Origin: Chimonanthus salicifolius
Taxonomy: Eukaryota; Streptophyta; Magnoliopsida; Laurales; Calycanthaceae
DNA: 64,000 bases
NCBI GenBank assembly: GCA_013350335.1
Contig: CM023539.1
Coordinates: forward strand, 43,200,631 to 43,264,630
Direction of reading: 5' to 3'
Part shown: positions 1-13,100 of the stretch, in pieces
Layout: the number at the start of each line of letters is the position of its first letter
Numbering within the stretch: the first letter of the stretch is position 1
Notes under the pieces: model-generated
Seen by the model: the letters and a program-made list of their open reading frames with translations, nothing else
Database searches by the model: none
What the model was told of the DNA's origin: nothing
Made by a program: the position numbers and the translations under genes

Positions 1-163
1 AAAATGAGACGCTTAGATACCTCAGTCTTCAAAAAGAAAAAAAAATTACTATGTCTTTGTAGGCAGAGAAGCTAGAACATGTTATGAGAATTAATCGACT
101 GTTCTAAATAGCTTAAGCCAAAGGTGAAAAAAACGTCCAAACCGATAATTTGGCTGATATGAT

Positions 164-390
164 TCTGTAACGACCCGACCTGAATACAGGGCTTAGGGCA
201 TAACTCAGTGTGATATTGTCCGCTTTGGACCTTGCACACAGTTTGAATACGCACAGTTTTGTTCCTGGATCATGGCCAAGGCCCAAAAGGCCTCACACAA
301 GAGTTCTATGGGGTGGCTTCTAATAAATCCACCCCCTCTTTTCTTTTCCACCGATGTGGGACTCTAAGAAAGGGAGGGGCAGGGTATCAC
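164..390. repeat. Truncated copy of the GACCCGACCC foldback-type repeat
   Basis: Starts TGTAACGACCCGACC, then matches the left half of the fuller copy at 508-865, jumps to the shared CCAAGGCCCAAAAGGCC block at about 275, and runs on like 866-981. It looks like the same repeat with its right half deleted. Confidence 0.6.
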
Positions 391-507
391 AATCACCCCC
401 CTTAAGGCCTCGAGCCGCCCTCGACTAGACTCGGCTCAGCTCAACAACACCAGGGAAGGAGGAAAGCCCACACAGTCCGAGTGTTGAACTCGGCTCTAAT
501 ACCAATT

Positions 508-865
508 TGTAATGACCCGACCCGAATACAGGGCTTAGGGCATGACTTAGTGTGATATTGTCTGCTTTGGGCCTCGCACACAGCTCGAACCTGCATGATT
601 TTGTTCCTGAGCCCTGACCCACATGGCCAATGTGGAACCCCTTGCCCAGCCGATGTGGGGAGTCCCACATCGGTTAGGAAGGGAGAAGAATGGAGGTATT
701 TAAGAGGCCAAAGCCCATTAACTAGCATGACGCGTTTTGGGCCGGGCTAGGTGGGCCCGAGCCCAAAGGCAAAACCTTGCGGGTTCGCTTGTGTGAGAGG
801 CCCAGAGCGGATAATATCTTGCTGAGTTTGAGCCCTAAGCCCTGTATATGGGTCGGGTCGTTACA
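508..865. mobile_element. Foldback/TIR element with about 75-bp inverted ends
   Basis: The left end (TGTAATGACCCGACCC...) and the right end (...GGGTCGGGTCGTTACA) are inverted copies of each other, and the match continues inward through the ATACAGGGCTTAGGGC and CTTTGGGCCTCGCACAC parts for about 75 bp. No long ORF lies inside. A clear target duplication was not found, so the superfamily is unassigned. Confidence 0.6.
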
Positions 866-981
866 GCCAAGGCCCAAAAGGCCTCACACAAAAGTTCCAT
901 AGGGTGACTTCTAATAAACCTACCCCCTCTTTTCTTTCCCACCGATGTGGGACTCTAAGAAAGCGAGGGGAAGGATATCAC
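866..981. repeat. Direct repeat of 275-390
   Basis: The block from GCCAAGGCCCAAAAGGCC to GGATATCACA repeats 275-390 with few changes, showing that a larger unit has been duplicated in tandem across about 164-981. Confidence 0.65.
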
Positions 982-984
982 AGA

Positions 985-1372
985 TTCTCTCTCCTCTTTT
1001 TGTTTTTTTTTTGGTAAATATCAGTATTATTTTCTGAATTAAAAAATATAAAAAAACTGAAAAAGAAACTGTTTTTTTTTAAAAAAAAAATTAGAAAATG
1101 TAAATATCGGCTGATATCGACCGATATTTTGAATATCGCCGATATCGACAAATATTTTGACTCGGGCCCATCACCATTTTGATTTTTTTTTTTAAAAAAA
1201 ATACTGATATTAATCATATCGGCCAATATGATTCAGGCGATATATCGGCTATATTGGCCGATATGAAGGCTATACAGCTGATACAATACGTATCGGCCTT
1301 TTTTATTCAGCTATTAAAAACCGAATGATATCGGCCGATACGTTTCGTATCAGCTGATATCTGTACCCCTGG
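985..1372. mobile_element. ATCGGCCGATAT-rich repeat, copy 1
   Basis: An AT-rich left part is followed by a cluster of ATCGGC/GCCGATAT-type short palindromes (about 1105-1365), ending near TGTACCCCTGG. Related copies are at 47580-47875 and 60247-60423, with a short piece near 56092-56115. It is non-coding. Its exact ends are uncertain. Confidence 0.5.
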
Positions 1373-1375
1373 CTT

Positions 1376-3299
1376 AAACACCTGGGATAATAAAAAAAAA
1401 AATCCATTATCAATTAGACTAAGACATAGTAGTTATGATCATTATTTTCTATTTATTTATGTAAACAAAGTGTCAACTCTAAACTCTAAAGAGGAAAGAA
1501 GAGGCTTAGATGATGATATGAAGGAACATAAGTTGGTATATTCGCATTTGTTTTCCAGCTAATTACGCCACTTTGGCTTTGAGTCTAGAGTTTTGACACG
1601 GGTCTGAATTGAAAGGAATAAGGAAACATTTCAAAGTCAAGTTACAGACACAGCTGAAGTTTAAAATTTTCATTTAAATATTAAAAATAAGATTTTGGTA
1701 AAAAATAATTAAAATTCCATCTAAAATTGACAAAAAGTTCAATTCATTGTATTTCTTAGAAAACCAAAAAAAAAAAAAAAAACTATATTTACATATTAGT
1801 GTTCTTCTCAATTTTGTACAAATCTGGATCAGCCATCAGAGATAGTTTGAAAATCCATTGGCCATCCACAAGATTGTGAGTGTTTAGGTTATTTTCAATT
1901 ACCATACATTGTCACATATTTTGAACATCTCTAATTTTTTGAAAATATATTATATAATATAAGAAGTATCCCTTGAACTAAGAAAATATCAATCCATACG
2001 TCTTTGAGATGGTCAAATTTATTTAGTTTTAAAACTTTGCTTGAATTGGAGGTGACCTTATTATTTACGTCATTTAAAAAAGAAAGAAATATTAGTATTT
2101 TTATATTAAGAGACACTAATTATTTTTATTTTTTTTACTTCATGTACTAGTGTCATGTGTTATAAAAACATTAGTATTCTTATCATTTCTCTTTTAAGAT
2201 AAGAGAAGTTTTTTCCACAAAGTGGACAATATTTGATGTGGCAATGCAAGTTTGGATTAAAAATTTAATTATTTGGTGCAAAGATCTCTAACAAATTAAG
2301 ACAAAAACAAAGAATATAATTAAAAATGTCATTTTAAAAACATCACCTGACTATTTAGATTTCTATCTTCAACGATTGGTCAAAATAGAATTAATTTCAG
2401 ATGAAATTTTAATCAAATAATGAGATTAAATTGAAATGTCTTTAATTAAAAGAGAACAAAATTAACGAAGAACATATAGATTTGAGAAGAAAGGATGTGA
2501 ATTTGAACCACATAGACCTCAATGAGTAAATCTAAAATATAGAGTTAAAAATGACAAATTGGTCAATAGAAAACTAAGCACAATCTTAATACGTAAAGTG
2601 GGGAGAAAATGCCAACCTTTGAAAAAAATGAAGAGAATAGACCTAAAAATATTATTTAAAAAAGAAGAACTCGTGAAGTTGATTTCAAATAGATTGAGAT
2701 TAACTAGTCGATGACATATAGGAGGTAAAATGTGAAAAATTTACCTTACACCTGCGTGTGCGTGAACCAATCAGCTACAAACAAAAGCCGTTGACCATGT
2801 AACTTCTAGAATATACTTGCTTCCTACATAATAATTAATTAATATAATATATAAGAAAGAAAAAAGGAAAAAACTAAGCCTTTATCCTCACGTCTTAAGC
2901 TCCAACGTGCAAGTAACAAATAACAATGGGTAACTTGCTTATAATTCTTGTCAACCTTTTCAATTCATAGTATCATCATATGAATAATAAATAAATCCAT
3001 AAATGGTAAGAGAGAGACTGAGTCCGACTAAATAAAAAATCAGTTCAGTTTTTACCTAATCTTTTGTAGTAACGGTTACACGTGGATGAATCTGTGTACT
3101 TGATCTGTACGGTTGGATCAGACGATGGATATTTGGGTGCAAAAGGGACGAATATAGGGACGAAATCAACCAAATGATCTAATTAATCCATCCATCCATC
3201 CATTTTCTAATTATTTCATTACTTATTTATTTATTCATTATTGCATATACATTGTTATTATTAAATATTATGTTTAAAAAAAAAATGTTAGAAAGAAAA
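1376..3299. other. AT-rich intergenic DNA upstream of the SAC gene
   Basis: No coding region or named repeat recognised. Poly-A/T tracts are common and a short CATC repeat lies near 3185-3203. The last few hundred bases presumably include the SAC promoter, but no specific element is convincing. Confidence 0.4.
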
Positions 3300-3404
3300 A
3301 CAGTTGAGGGGAAATAAAACACGGGAAATACAAATTTCCCCTTCGTTGTTGTTATTTGTGTGGATCTCGCGTCTCTTCTCTTCCTCACAAGAAGTTGTGG
3401 TTTT

Positions 3405-3444
<40 letters not shown>

Positions 3445-3800
3445 CTTTGCTTTGATTTCCCAAGCTGTGATCTTTCTCCTCTCCTTTTCTTCTCTGATCG
3501 AAGAGAGAGAAAGAGAAAGAGTCGCCTTTTTTTTTTGAAGATCACAGGTGCAGAGACGGGAAAAGAAACGTCTTTTAGAGATTTCCTTATTTGCTTTTGT
3601 GTTTTTTTTTTCTCTTTCTTTCTCGTGAACGTGAATGGAAGAGGAAGTGTTGGACAAGTGAGGGATTGAGGAGCGGAAAATGCTATATCTGAAGCAACCG
3701 AACCCCATTTCAGTGTTCCGGAGCTCCAGATTTGGGTGATCTCCCTTGCTTTCGCATGTCCGGCTGATATCTCCCGAGCCTGAGGCTCGGGATTCGAACC
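3300..3800 (+). promoter_or_regulatory. 5' leader of the SAC gene with CT repeat and three uORFs
   Basis: The stretch before the SAC start is pyrimidine-rich, holds a perfect (CT)n tract at about 3409-3441, and carries three short upstream ORFs that end before the main ATG: 3635-3661 (8 residues), 3680-3739 (19 residues) and 3756-3767 (3 residues). If the leader is transcribed unspliced, ribosomes meet all three before the SAC start, which usually lowers translation. The transcription start and any leader intron cannot be fixed from sequence. Confidence 0.55.
3409..3441 (+). repeat. (CT)n microsatellite in the SAC leader
   Basis: Uninterrupted CT dinucleotide run in the predicted 5' leader. 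CT tracts in plant leaders can act as promoter-proximal elements, and the run is likely length-polymorphic. Confidence 0.9.
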
Positions 3801-4124
3801 ATGGACTATGAGAACGAGCCGCGGGCTCCGATCCAGGACGAGCCTGATCCTGCCACCTGCTACTTGCACAAGTTCAGGCTCTATGAGACTCGATCGGTAA
3901 TATTGATATCTCTCGTTGTTCTCTCTCCCCTTCTCTAACATTTCAATTCAATGCCTTTTACGTGTTTGGTAGCTCGATCTGTACATGATTCTGCAAATAA
4001 TCTGTCCTGCCTCATAGTATTCTTTTTCATCATCATTTTTTTATTTATTCTTGAAATGTTCTAATCTTTTTTATTTCTATTACTCACCGCTCTATCTTTT
4101 CCCCCCAAATTCTCAGTTAATTGC

Positions 4125-4164
<40 letters not shown>

Positions 4165-7100
4165 CCTCCCTCCCTGTGCCTGAACTTGTAGTTGGTTTGT
4201 GTTTTAGTGCTCTTTTCTGCTTTCAACCTTCTACCGTTTTTCCCCTATGAGGCCGTTTTGGTTGTCTTTCGTTCATAGTCTTGCTGCATTGCTATACCTC
4301 TCTGTTTACCAGAATTCAGTCATGAGATTTGTTAGATGGGATGATCTCATTGTTAGAATTTTGCCAGAGTTTATTTGTTGTCATCTTGAATTCCTTCTCC
4401 CATGCAAGTTACGATTATCATGTTTGTTGCAAACTTTTTATTTTTATTGCTCTTTGATAGGTAGTTTCTTTCTTTGTGATTTCTGATGAATTTTGAATTA
4501 TTTGATGTACTCATGATTAAGCATGATGATCATCATCACCAACAATCATTTTCCCGTATGTTTGGGGTTAGCTTTACGACTACTGTACCCTATCAAAAGT
4601 CATATTTTCCAGCACTAGGCAATCTCGCATATCTTGTCTTACCACCTCAATCCAAGTATTTAATAGTCTCCTCCTCGTAGTTCATTCTACTGACCTTGAA
4701 ATTCATCTTACTGGGGCTGCTTTTGGTCCCCTAGCTTTGTACCCTGACTGTCTTAACCATTCATTTTTTCTTCTGCTAGGAGAAACATTCAAGCTTCCTA
4801 TAATGCACTAATTTCTAATTCTATGTATTCTTCTATACAATGTGTACCATCTTAAGATGCGCATCTCCACCAGTCATTACTTATCAACTAGTCTTTTGTG
4901 CATTGCCCAACCTTTAGCACTATATAGCGTTGTAAGTCCACCTACCATCGCTCAACTAGCTTGCTGACATAGCCCATGTTGAACCATCCTACTAGCTACA
5001 TCCGATCATACCCTATATTGGTTCTATAATTGCACTCAAGTATTGAAACTTTGTACAATTTTGTACTAGCTCATTTTATATGTTAACCCAATGGTTAAGC
5101 ATGATATAATGTATTTTGAGATCGAGTTCCTACAAGACTATGAAGTGTTTGTTTAAGAGAACCATTAAATAGTATTTTAGTCCTATAGGGTTGCTACTGT
5201 AATTATTGGTTGACCCTTGGAAAACAATTTCACAAATCCATTTATGAGTGCCCATCCCAAATAGATGGGATAAATGCATCTAATGATGACGGCGATGATG
5301 TTTGGTAGTCTATGTTGCATGGGCTCTTCAAAATATGTGACACACCCTGTTTCAAAGCGTCTCTGTGTTGGACACCTCATGTATTCTTTGTGGACTCATC
5401 TAGTACTTTGTAAATTGTTTTTTGAGATGACAATAACATTATCACACCCTTATCCTTTTGAAACGTATCTAAAATATTGATTTGTTTGTCACTTGATTAT
5501 TTAGAGTAAAACTTGTACATGATATTCTATTAGTGTTATTTTCACTTCTTATTTTCATTTGACAACAAGTATAAATATGAATTATTCAAATATTATTCTG
5601 AGCCTGTGAATCTTATGTTTTGTGATTGGCCGAGTCCAACACCTTGTACCAGAGTTGGATTTTGACAGATGCACCCGTACACATGCAATATGGCTGGTAG
5701 TAGTATCCATCTTTTGCATTTTTAGCTGCTCTTTTGGTTAGCCATATAATGGGATAAATAGTGCTTGTGCTGTTTGGTCCATTAATGACATCCTATCCTC
5801 TTTTGCTTAAAAACTGAATGTATAAATGACATCCTTTTTGTGGGTTCCATCAACAATGAGCTTTTGGTTATATTCCCCTTTTTTTTTAAAAAAAAAGTAA
5901 ATTAATCTTCCTTGTCTAATGTTGCGTTGCACTATTGTAAATCCAAAGATTGTTGATGCTGATTACAGTCATAAGTTCCACTTCCTTAAATTTATTACCT
6001 GGATAATATTAATGAGATATCAGTCTGCACTCTCGCTTGAGTTTTACTGGAATAGTCTTGATCAACACTAAATTGTTCCCTTTTTTTTTTTTCAAATATT
6101 GTTATCTCAGCATGCTGTTATGAAGTTAAGGGTGCATAATTGAACTTTGATTCAATTATTTGATTTTGATAAGCTTTGTTATGAAAGTCCAACATTTTCC
6201 ATGAGGGAAAATATATTTTTCTGAGTAATATATGACCATATGGTGTTTTTTATGTATTAATATTTGACACTGAAATTAGGGGTGCTTGAACACCTCTTAT
6301 GTCTTCCATTTTGTATATTTGCAAGTTCTGTTCTTTTGTGTATCTCTATATCCAATCACTATATAGGTGACATTATAACAAAGTTGTGCATTCTATGCAT
6401 TGCATTTGTAAAACTGTACTTAGTATTTAATGATTATCTGATTGCATCATGCAACAGAATTTTTATATGATAGGAAGAGACAAGAGTAGAACACTGTGGA
6501 GAGTGTTGAAGATTGATAGACTCGAGTCCTCTGAGTTGAACGTTCGTGAAGATTCTACCACATACACAGAAAGAGAATGTTCTGAATTGTTGAAGCGGAT
6601 ACATGAAGGAAATAAGTCCACGGGTGGGCTGAAATTTGTCATCAATTGTTATGGAATTGTTGGTATGTACAGTAAAGTTGCACTTTTTTGAATGATAATG
6701 CTTTCAGAGACTATTTCCTAATCATGAGAAGTTCATAAAAATCTGACATGATGCTTTGTATGTTTTGCAGGATTCATTAAATTTTTAGGGCCTTACTACA
6801 TGTTGCTTGTCACAAAAAGAAGGCGGATTGGAGCCATTTGTGGCCATGCAATTTATGCAGTCACCAAGAGTGAGATGATTGCGCTTCCGCATTCTTCTGT
6901 GCTACCCAACGTGGCTAATTCTAAGAATGAGATCAGGTTTTCTTTTTTTCTATTAACAACTATATGTACAATGTTGAAGGTTCTCATAAAGAAATAAGGA
7001 TTCAGTACTAAAATCATACTTGCTGCCTGATGATTCTTTGAGTGATTCATTCTGATGTGTAACTTTTTTGTTTTTAAAATGGTTACAAACAAATTATCTC

Positions 7101-10100
7101 GAGTTTTAAGGAGTTCCATTGCTATGGGCAAATTCTGTTCTCTGGAGCATAACCTTTTCATTAATAGCAATGAGATCAAATCTTTGTTTAATTCACTTGT
7201 GTAAGCCCTTCAATGTCAAGTTAACAGTGTAGACCTAATGTCTGCAAAATGATGCCTTGTATGCGTCAAATGTTGTCCAGTCTATTCAACATGCAAATGA
7301 GTATTACTATAGTAAAAGATGATGTCTTTGTAGATTCAAGTCTAATAGTTAGAAATTTCCTGTAAATAAATAGAGGGATGATCATATTATCATATTATTA
7401 ACATAAAACCAAAATATAAATGTTGGAGTTGATCATTATGTATTGTTTTTATCATCTTAATTGCTGCTCATGCTTCTTCATTTGTCTCTTCTATCTACAC
7501 CTTCAATGTTCACGCATTCATGTAATTTGTGTTTGTTTTCCCCGTTTTATTGATGATGTAGATACAAGAAGCTCCTATGCACAGTGGATCTTACGAAGGA
7601 CTTCTTTTTCAGCTACTCGTATCATATAATGCGTAGCCTTCAAAAGAACTTGTGTGGTGATGAAACAGGACAAGTTCTCTATGAAACAATGTTTGTTTGG
7701 AACGAGTTTTTGACTCGTGGAATTCGGAATAATATCAAGAATACTCTCTGGACGGTTGCACTTGTCTATGGATTTTTTAAACAAGTAAGTTCTAGAAAAG
7801 AACAATCAAGTGTATGTAGGCATTTATAAAAAGTTGTCAGATAATGGCTTAAGTAGTTTCCATAATCTATTTATCAATTTATGTTTGTTTTATCATTGGT
7901 GTCTTAAATGATTTTTTTTCCCTTATTTTGTAAATGCCAGTAAGAATGAGAAAATCGTTTGGTCATTTTTGGTCCTTTGGTTCAATGAAGAAAGGCAAAC
8001 CCAAGTTTGATGTGATCTGGAACTTGACCTTTCTATGTGATGCTTGTACCCAAAATGATAAACTTATCATAACCTCGTCTCCATTCCACATTGAATGCAT
8101 AACCATGTTCTATCATTTCATGATGGTTTATATCACTTGTTACTTTCTTAGCTTTTATGAATGATCAATTGTTTTGATTTGAACTGAATGTCACGTTATG
8201 AAATTATTTGTTCATAATAAAGCTGACACCTTGATAATAGGATGATGTAGAAAAACGAATATTCATTATATAATTCAGACTACATGGCAACACAATCTGA
8301 TGGCTTAAAAAAGCAAATGGATTGAAAATTTACCCCTGAAACCCCAAAATGCTTCATTGTCACCCCTCATACCTATGGGTTGTTTGGCTTAGAGGAATCA
8401 ACAGAATTGTACCTTGTTTTCAAGAAGATTTTGGAAGTTGAAATGTTGGGGTGAGTATTTGAAGGAAACTCATTTGAGGTGGTTTGTTCATATTAGTAGA
8501 AGACCAAACACGGCCCCAATGCACAGAGTTGAGAGGCTATGGATCAAAGACACTAGTAGGAGAGGCCGACTTTTGTAAACATGGAAGGAAGGGATAAAGG
8601 ACATGTTAAATTGTAGAGTGGCTAATGGTTTGATTTATGATAAGGTCAATTAGAGAAGAACTCAAAGCCGACACCAGGTAGATGGAATGCTGGCTTGTGA
8701 TGATGATTTGAAGGAAATGTGCTTTTTCCTATGCCACTTGTGATGTAGGATACGGGAGATCCATCTCTCTTAGGATTTACTATTTTCGCATTATTTTTAA
8801 TTTAGAATTATTGTGTCACAAGGAAGCTAGGTCGGTAGCTTTCTTATTTGATTTAGGAGTCCTTTTCTATTTTGATTTCTTATTTTTTTTCTTATAAATA
8901 CAATGCATGTAAGAGAGGGACTTACCATTTTCGAATTATGAATTAAATCAGAATTATTACAAAGGTTTTTACCTATTGTCTTCTCTTTTCTGCCTAAGTT
9001 GCAGACCCTACCTCGTTGGCAAGATCCAACCATAACTGCACACCGTCGCTGATTCTGGGCTTCATCCCAGAGGAGATATCTCTGTGCCATTGCTGTAAAG
9101 CTTGGGCTTTATTCCAAGTTCATTGTCATTTCCACCTTCCCTTCGTGTCACCGTCACAATTGCTCGAAGCCTCCCTCTTCTCGCAGCAGATTCGCCTCTT
9201 GCTGTTGTTCTCTTCCTCGGATCCAGGTATAGCAAACATCTTCCAGTCTTTTCATCATCTTCTTCTTTCTCTCCGTTGCTTCCGCCGCCGCTGCCTCTTG
9301 TCTCCCTGTCTCTATTTTTTTCCCTTTCTTCCTTTTCCCATTTGGTTTTACCCTAAATCAGCCCTAAGACTTGTTGCCACACGTGCCAAGTATCCACCCC
9401 GTTAAGCTACATTTCACACGTGTGGCAAGTTGCGCTTGTGTGGTCCGATTATCGTCAGAATCGACTTAATTTGATTTTTATCCCCGCTTGCACTACATTA
9501 AGTGGATCAGAGCCAAAGTTTCCTGCATCCAGTGACGATCTCCGCTCCTCATCAGTGATCTGAAAAAATTTCAGATGGCATCCACCACCGCTCAGTTTGA
9601 TACATTTAAAGTAGAGATGAAAGAATTGTTCACAGACTTTCGTGCAATCATGATTGTATATTTCGCTTACAGAAACACCGGCAAGAATAAAAAAGAAGAG
9701 CCACCACATCGGGAATATTGGGATGATGAGGACGTTGAGCAATTGGTTCTCAACACCCACCCACCCACCCAATCCCAATACACATAATTCTAGCGCTTCT
9801 CGCCGATCCTCTAGCAACAATGACTATCGACTCAAGGTTGAACTTCCCTCCTTCAATGGCCTTCTCCACATCAAAGAGTTTATGGAATGGGTCACCAAGG
9901 TTGAGCGTTTCGTTGAATACATGGGAGTCCCTGAAGCAAAGCAAGTTCCATTGGTTGCTTTCAAACTCACTGGAGGTGCTTCTTCTTGGTGGGAGCAAAC
10001 TCAATAGGATAGATCTCGACAAAATTTGGCTCCTGTTCGTACATGGTTCTGCATGAAGCAGCTTTTGAAAAGTCGGTATCTGCCTCCTCATTACTCGCAG

Positions 10101-13100
10101 GTCTTATTCAACAAACTTCAGGACTGCCACCAAGGTACACATTCTGTTCAAGAATATGTTGATGACTTCTATCGCCTTCTCTCTCTCAATGATCTTCATG
10201 AGACGGAAGAGCAAAAGATTGCCCGTTTTCTACGTGGTCTGAGATGGGATATTCGCGGGTCACTTGCTGCCCATTGCCACTACGCCTTAACTGCCGCCAC
10301 AAGTGCTGCTTTAAATGTTGAATAATTCATTGATGACCCTCGCCCACCAACCCAGCCCACTAGCCATCCCACCCCTCATACGCCTATGTCCCTCCCCAAT
10401 ACCAACCAGAACCAGTCCCTTCCCAGGCCTCTTATAAGCCTCTCGCATCACAACCACCACCTCTGAACTGGCCTCCCCGATACAACAACCCTCCACCTCC
10501 TAATAAGCCCAATCCATCATCCTCTTCCTCTTCCTCTTCCACTTCCAATCCCTACACCCATCCTAACCTCCCCAAGTGCTTTAAGTGCGGCCGTTCCGGG
10601 CACCGTTCCCATGAATGTCGCAGCAATGTGGCGCTTGTCACACCCAACACTCAACATGATGCGAATGATGATGCAATTGAGAATATTGAAGCTGATCCTC
10701 CTCATTCATATGGCACTCAAGAGGAAACACGTCTCCTGTGTATTCGCACCTCCTCTCTTACTTCCTTGGAGCTGCCATATCCGCTCCATCATCTCTTTCG
10801 CGCTCCGTGCACAGTTCACGACCTCCCTTGTCTCTTAGCCATTGACAACGGTTGTGAAGACAATTTGATTTCCCAATCCTTGGTCGACAGGTTACAGCTT
10901 GCTGTCCAGAAACTTCATACTCCACACTCTGCTCGTTGGATCGATGATGCTTACAGCAAGCCGATTACCTTCCAGTGTGAAGTCCACTTCTCCATTGGGA
11001 ACTATACGGATTCTGCTTTGTTCGATGTGATCGACATGGATATGTGCGACTTGATACTTGGACGCCCTTGGCAATTTGATGTTTGCGCCTTACATGGCGG
11101 CCACTCCAACACCTACACCTTCAAGAAAGGTGGTTTCACGTTTGTTCTTGCCTCCTCCCCATCTACTGCATTATGTGATTCGTCTTCTGCCATGGTTCTT
11201 GATGCCAGAGTTGGTGCAGATGAGAGCGACCCAGATGAACTCGAGGACGAGTTTTTTTTAAGACTGGGGGACTGATGTAGGATACGGAGACCCATCTCTC
11301 TTAGGATTTACTATTTTCGCATTATTTTTAATTTAGAATTATTGTGTCATAAGGAAGCTAGGTCGGTAGCTTTCCTATTTGATTTAGGAGTCCTTTTCTA
11401 TTTTGATTTCTTCTTTTTTTTCTTATAAATATAATGCATGTAAGAGAGGGACTCACCCTTTTCGAATTATGAATTAAATCAGAATTATTATAAAGGTTTT
11501 TACCTATTGTCTTCTCTTTTCTGCCTAAGTTGCAGACCCTACCTCCATCGTTGGCAAGGTCCAACCATAACTCCACACCGTCGCTGATTCTAGGCTTCAT
11601 CCCAGAGGAGATATCTCCGTGCCATTGCTGTAAAGCTTGGGCTTTATCCCAAGTTCATCGTCATTTCCACCTTCCCTTCGTGTCACCGTCACAGGTGCTC
11701 GAAGCCTCCCTCTTCTCGCAGCAGATTCGCCTCTTCCATCTTTGCCTCTTGCTGTTGTTCTCTTCCTCGGATCCAGGTATAGCAAACACCTTCCAGTCTT
11801 TTCATCTTCTTCTTCTTCGATCCCTTCTGCTTCACTTCTTCTTTCTCTCCGTTGCTTCCACCGCCGCTGCCTCTTGTCTCCCTGCCTCGATTTTTTTCCC
11901 TTTCTTCCTTTTCCCATTTGGTTTTACCCTAAATCAGCCCTAAGACTTGCTCCCACACGTGCCAAGTATCCACCCCTTTAAGTTACATTTCACACGTGTG
12001 GCAAGTTGCGTTTGTGTGGTCCGATTATCGTCGGAATCGACTTAATTTGATTTTTATCCCCGCTTACGCTACATTAACTTGTCTCCTCTTGTTTAGTGCC
12101 TTTTTACTCTATTTCAAGTTTTCAATTTCAGTGTCTTTTGATTGCACACTAGTTGAAAAATCTACTTCATTCAAGGGACATGTACTACATTTTCACCATG
12201 TTCCCATAGCCAAACAACCATTAATGTAACAATCCCTTAGAGTGCATATGTGTGCCTTGAATCTAGAGAAACACTAAGCTATATGTTTAGACGTGTCTTG
12301 AATTTGCAAGTTGATCCTATAGTGTTGCACCTAAGTGTTTCCATATAAAGTGTTTGGCCCCTGTTAGGTTTCCTTACTTCCATTCTGTTAGCTGTATTCT
12401 TTCTCATTCATCTATAAAATTGTACTCATATATATAAAAATGAGAGAGATTTGTCTTTTAGGGTAGGTGCAATTGCTGAATGAAATGGAGGGTTTGATTT
12501 GGATATAGCTGATAGATGGGTGCAGGGTAGGCTTAGTTTAGACATGTTGGTGGATTCCATGTGATGAGAAAAACCTGTGCTAGTAGAATTTTGTGTTATG
12601 TAAAAGTGCCATGTCAATTGAAGGGGTGTTTCTATAAGACAACTAAAAGACCTATAATGCTATATGGAGTTGAATTTTGGCCAATGAAGAAAATATAGGT
12701 AGATGAAGAATTGGATGTGAAGTGTAACAAGAAAGGATAGAATTAGAAATTAACACATTGGAGAGCTTAAAAGTAGCTCCAATAGAAGAAAAAGGCGGAG
12801 TGTTGACTAGGATGGTTTGGAAACATCCTTACAAAGACAAAGATTGAGGTATACAAGTAGAAGGTTGTGGGAGAATGGCCATGAAAGGCATGGATTGAGG
12901 TGGTAAGACTTGTTATGATAGAACACGAGTTGATAGAGAGCAAGATTGTTTGAAGGGTTGGGAAATGTATAATTTGAAAAAATAAACTTGGATAGATGAT
13001 ACAAAGGCTTCAATGACGACAATGATAAAAGGGAATGTACCACTATTTTAATAGAGGATCAAAGGAAGGAAAACAAAAGAAGAAGTGGAATTTTTTCCTT

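Larger units (their letters stand above)
8736..12081 (+). mobile_element. LTR retrotransposon carrying only gag-protease sequence (Ty3/gypsy-like)
   Basis: Complete insertion bounded by 5-bp target duplications ACTTG (8736-8740 and 12077-12081). The LTRs are 8741-9500 and 11273-12076, beginning TGATGTAGGATAC and ending ACATTA. A primer site resembling initiator tRNA-Met complement (TGGATCAGAGCC, one base short of the usual TGGTATCAGAGCC) starts at about 9503, and a polypurine tract (AGACTGGGGGAC) lies at 11261-11272. The internal 1.77 kb encodes gag and protease remnants only. There is no reverse transcriptase, RNase H or integrase, so it must have moved with help from another element. Confidence 0.88.

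Noticed and set aside
3288..3941. Long open frame on the - strand over the SAC leader and exon 1
   Set aside because: It is made of Glu/Arg/Lys low complexity caused by the CT-rich leader read backwards and is antisense to a well-supported exon.
11597..11917. Open frames on both strands inside the LTRs (9016-9405, 11530-11981, 11597-11917)
   Set aside because: They fall in the CT-rich part of non-coding LTRs, occur in both LTR copies, and have no domain.
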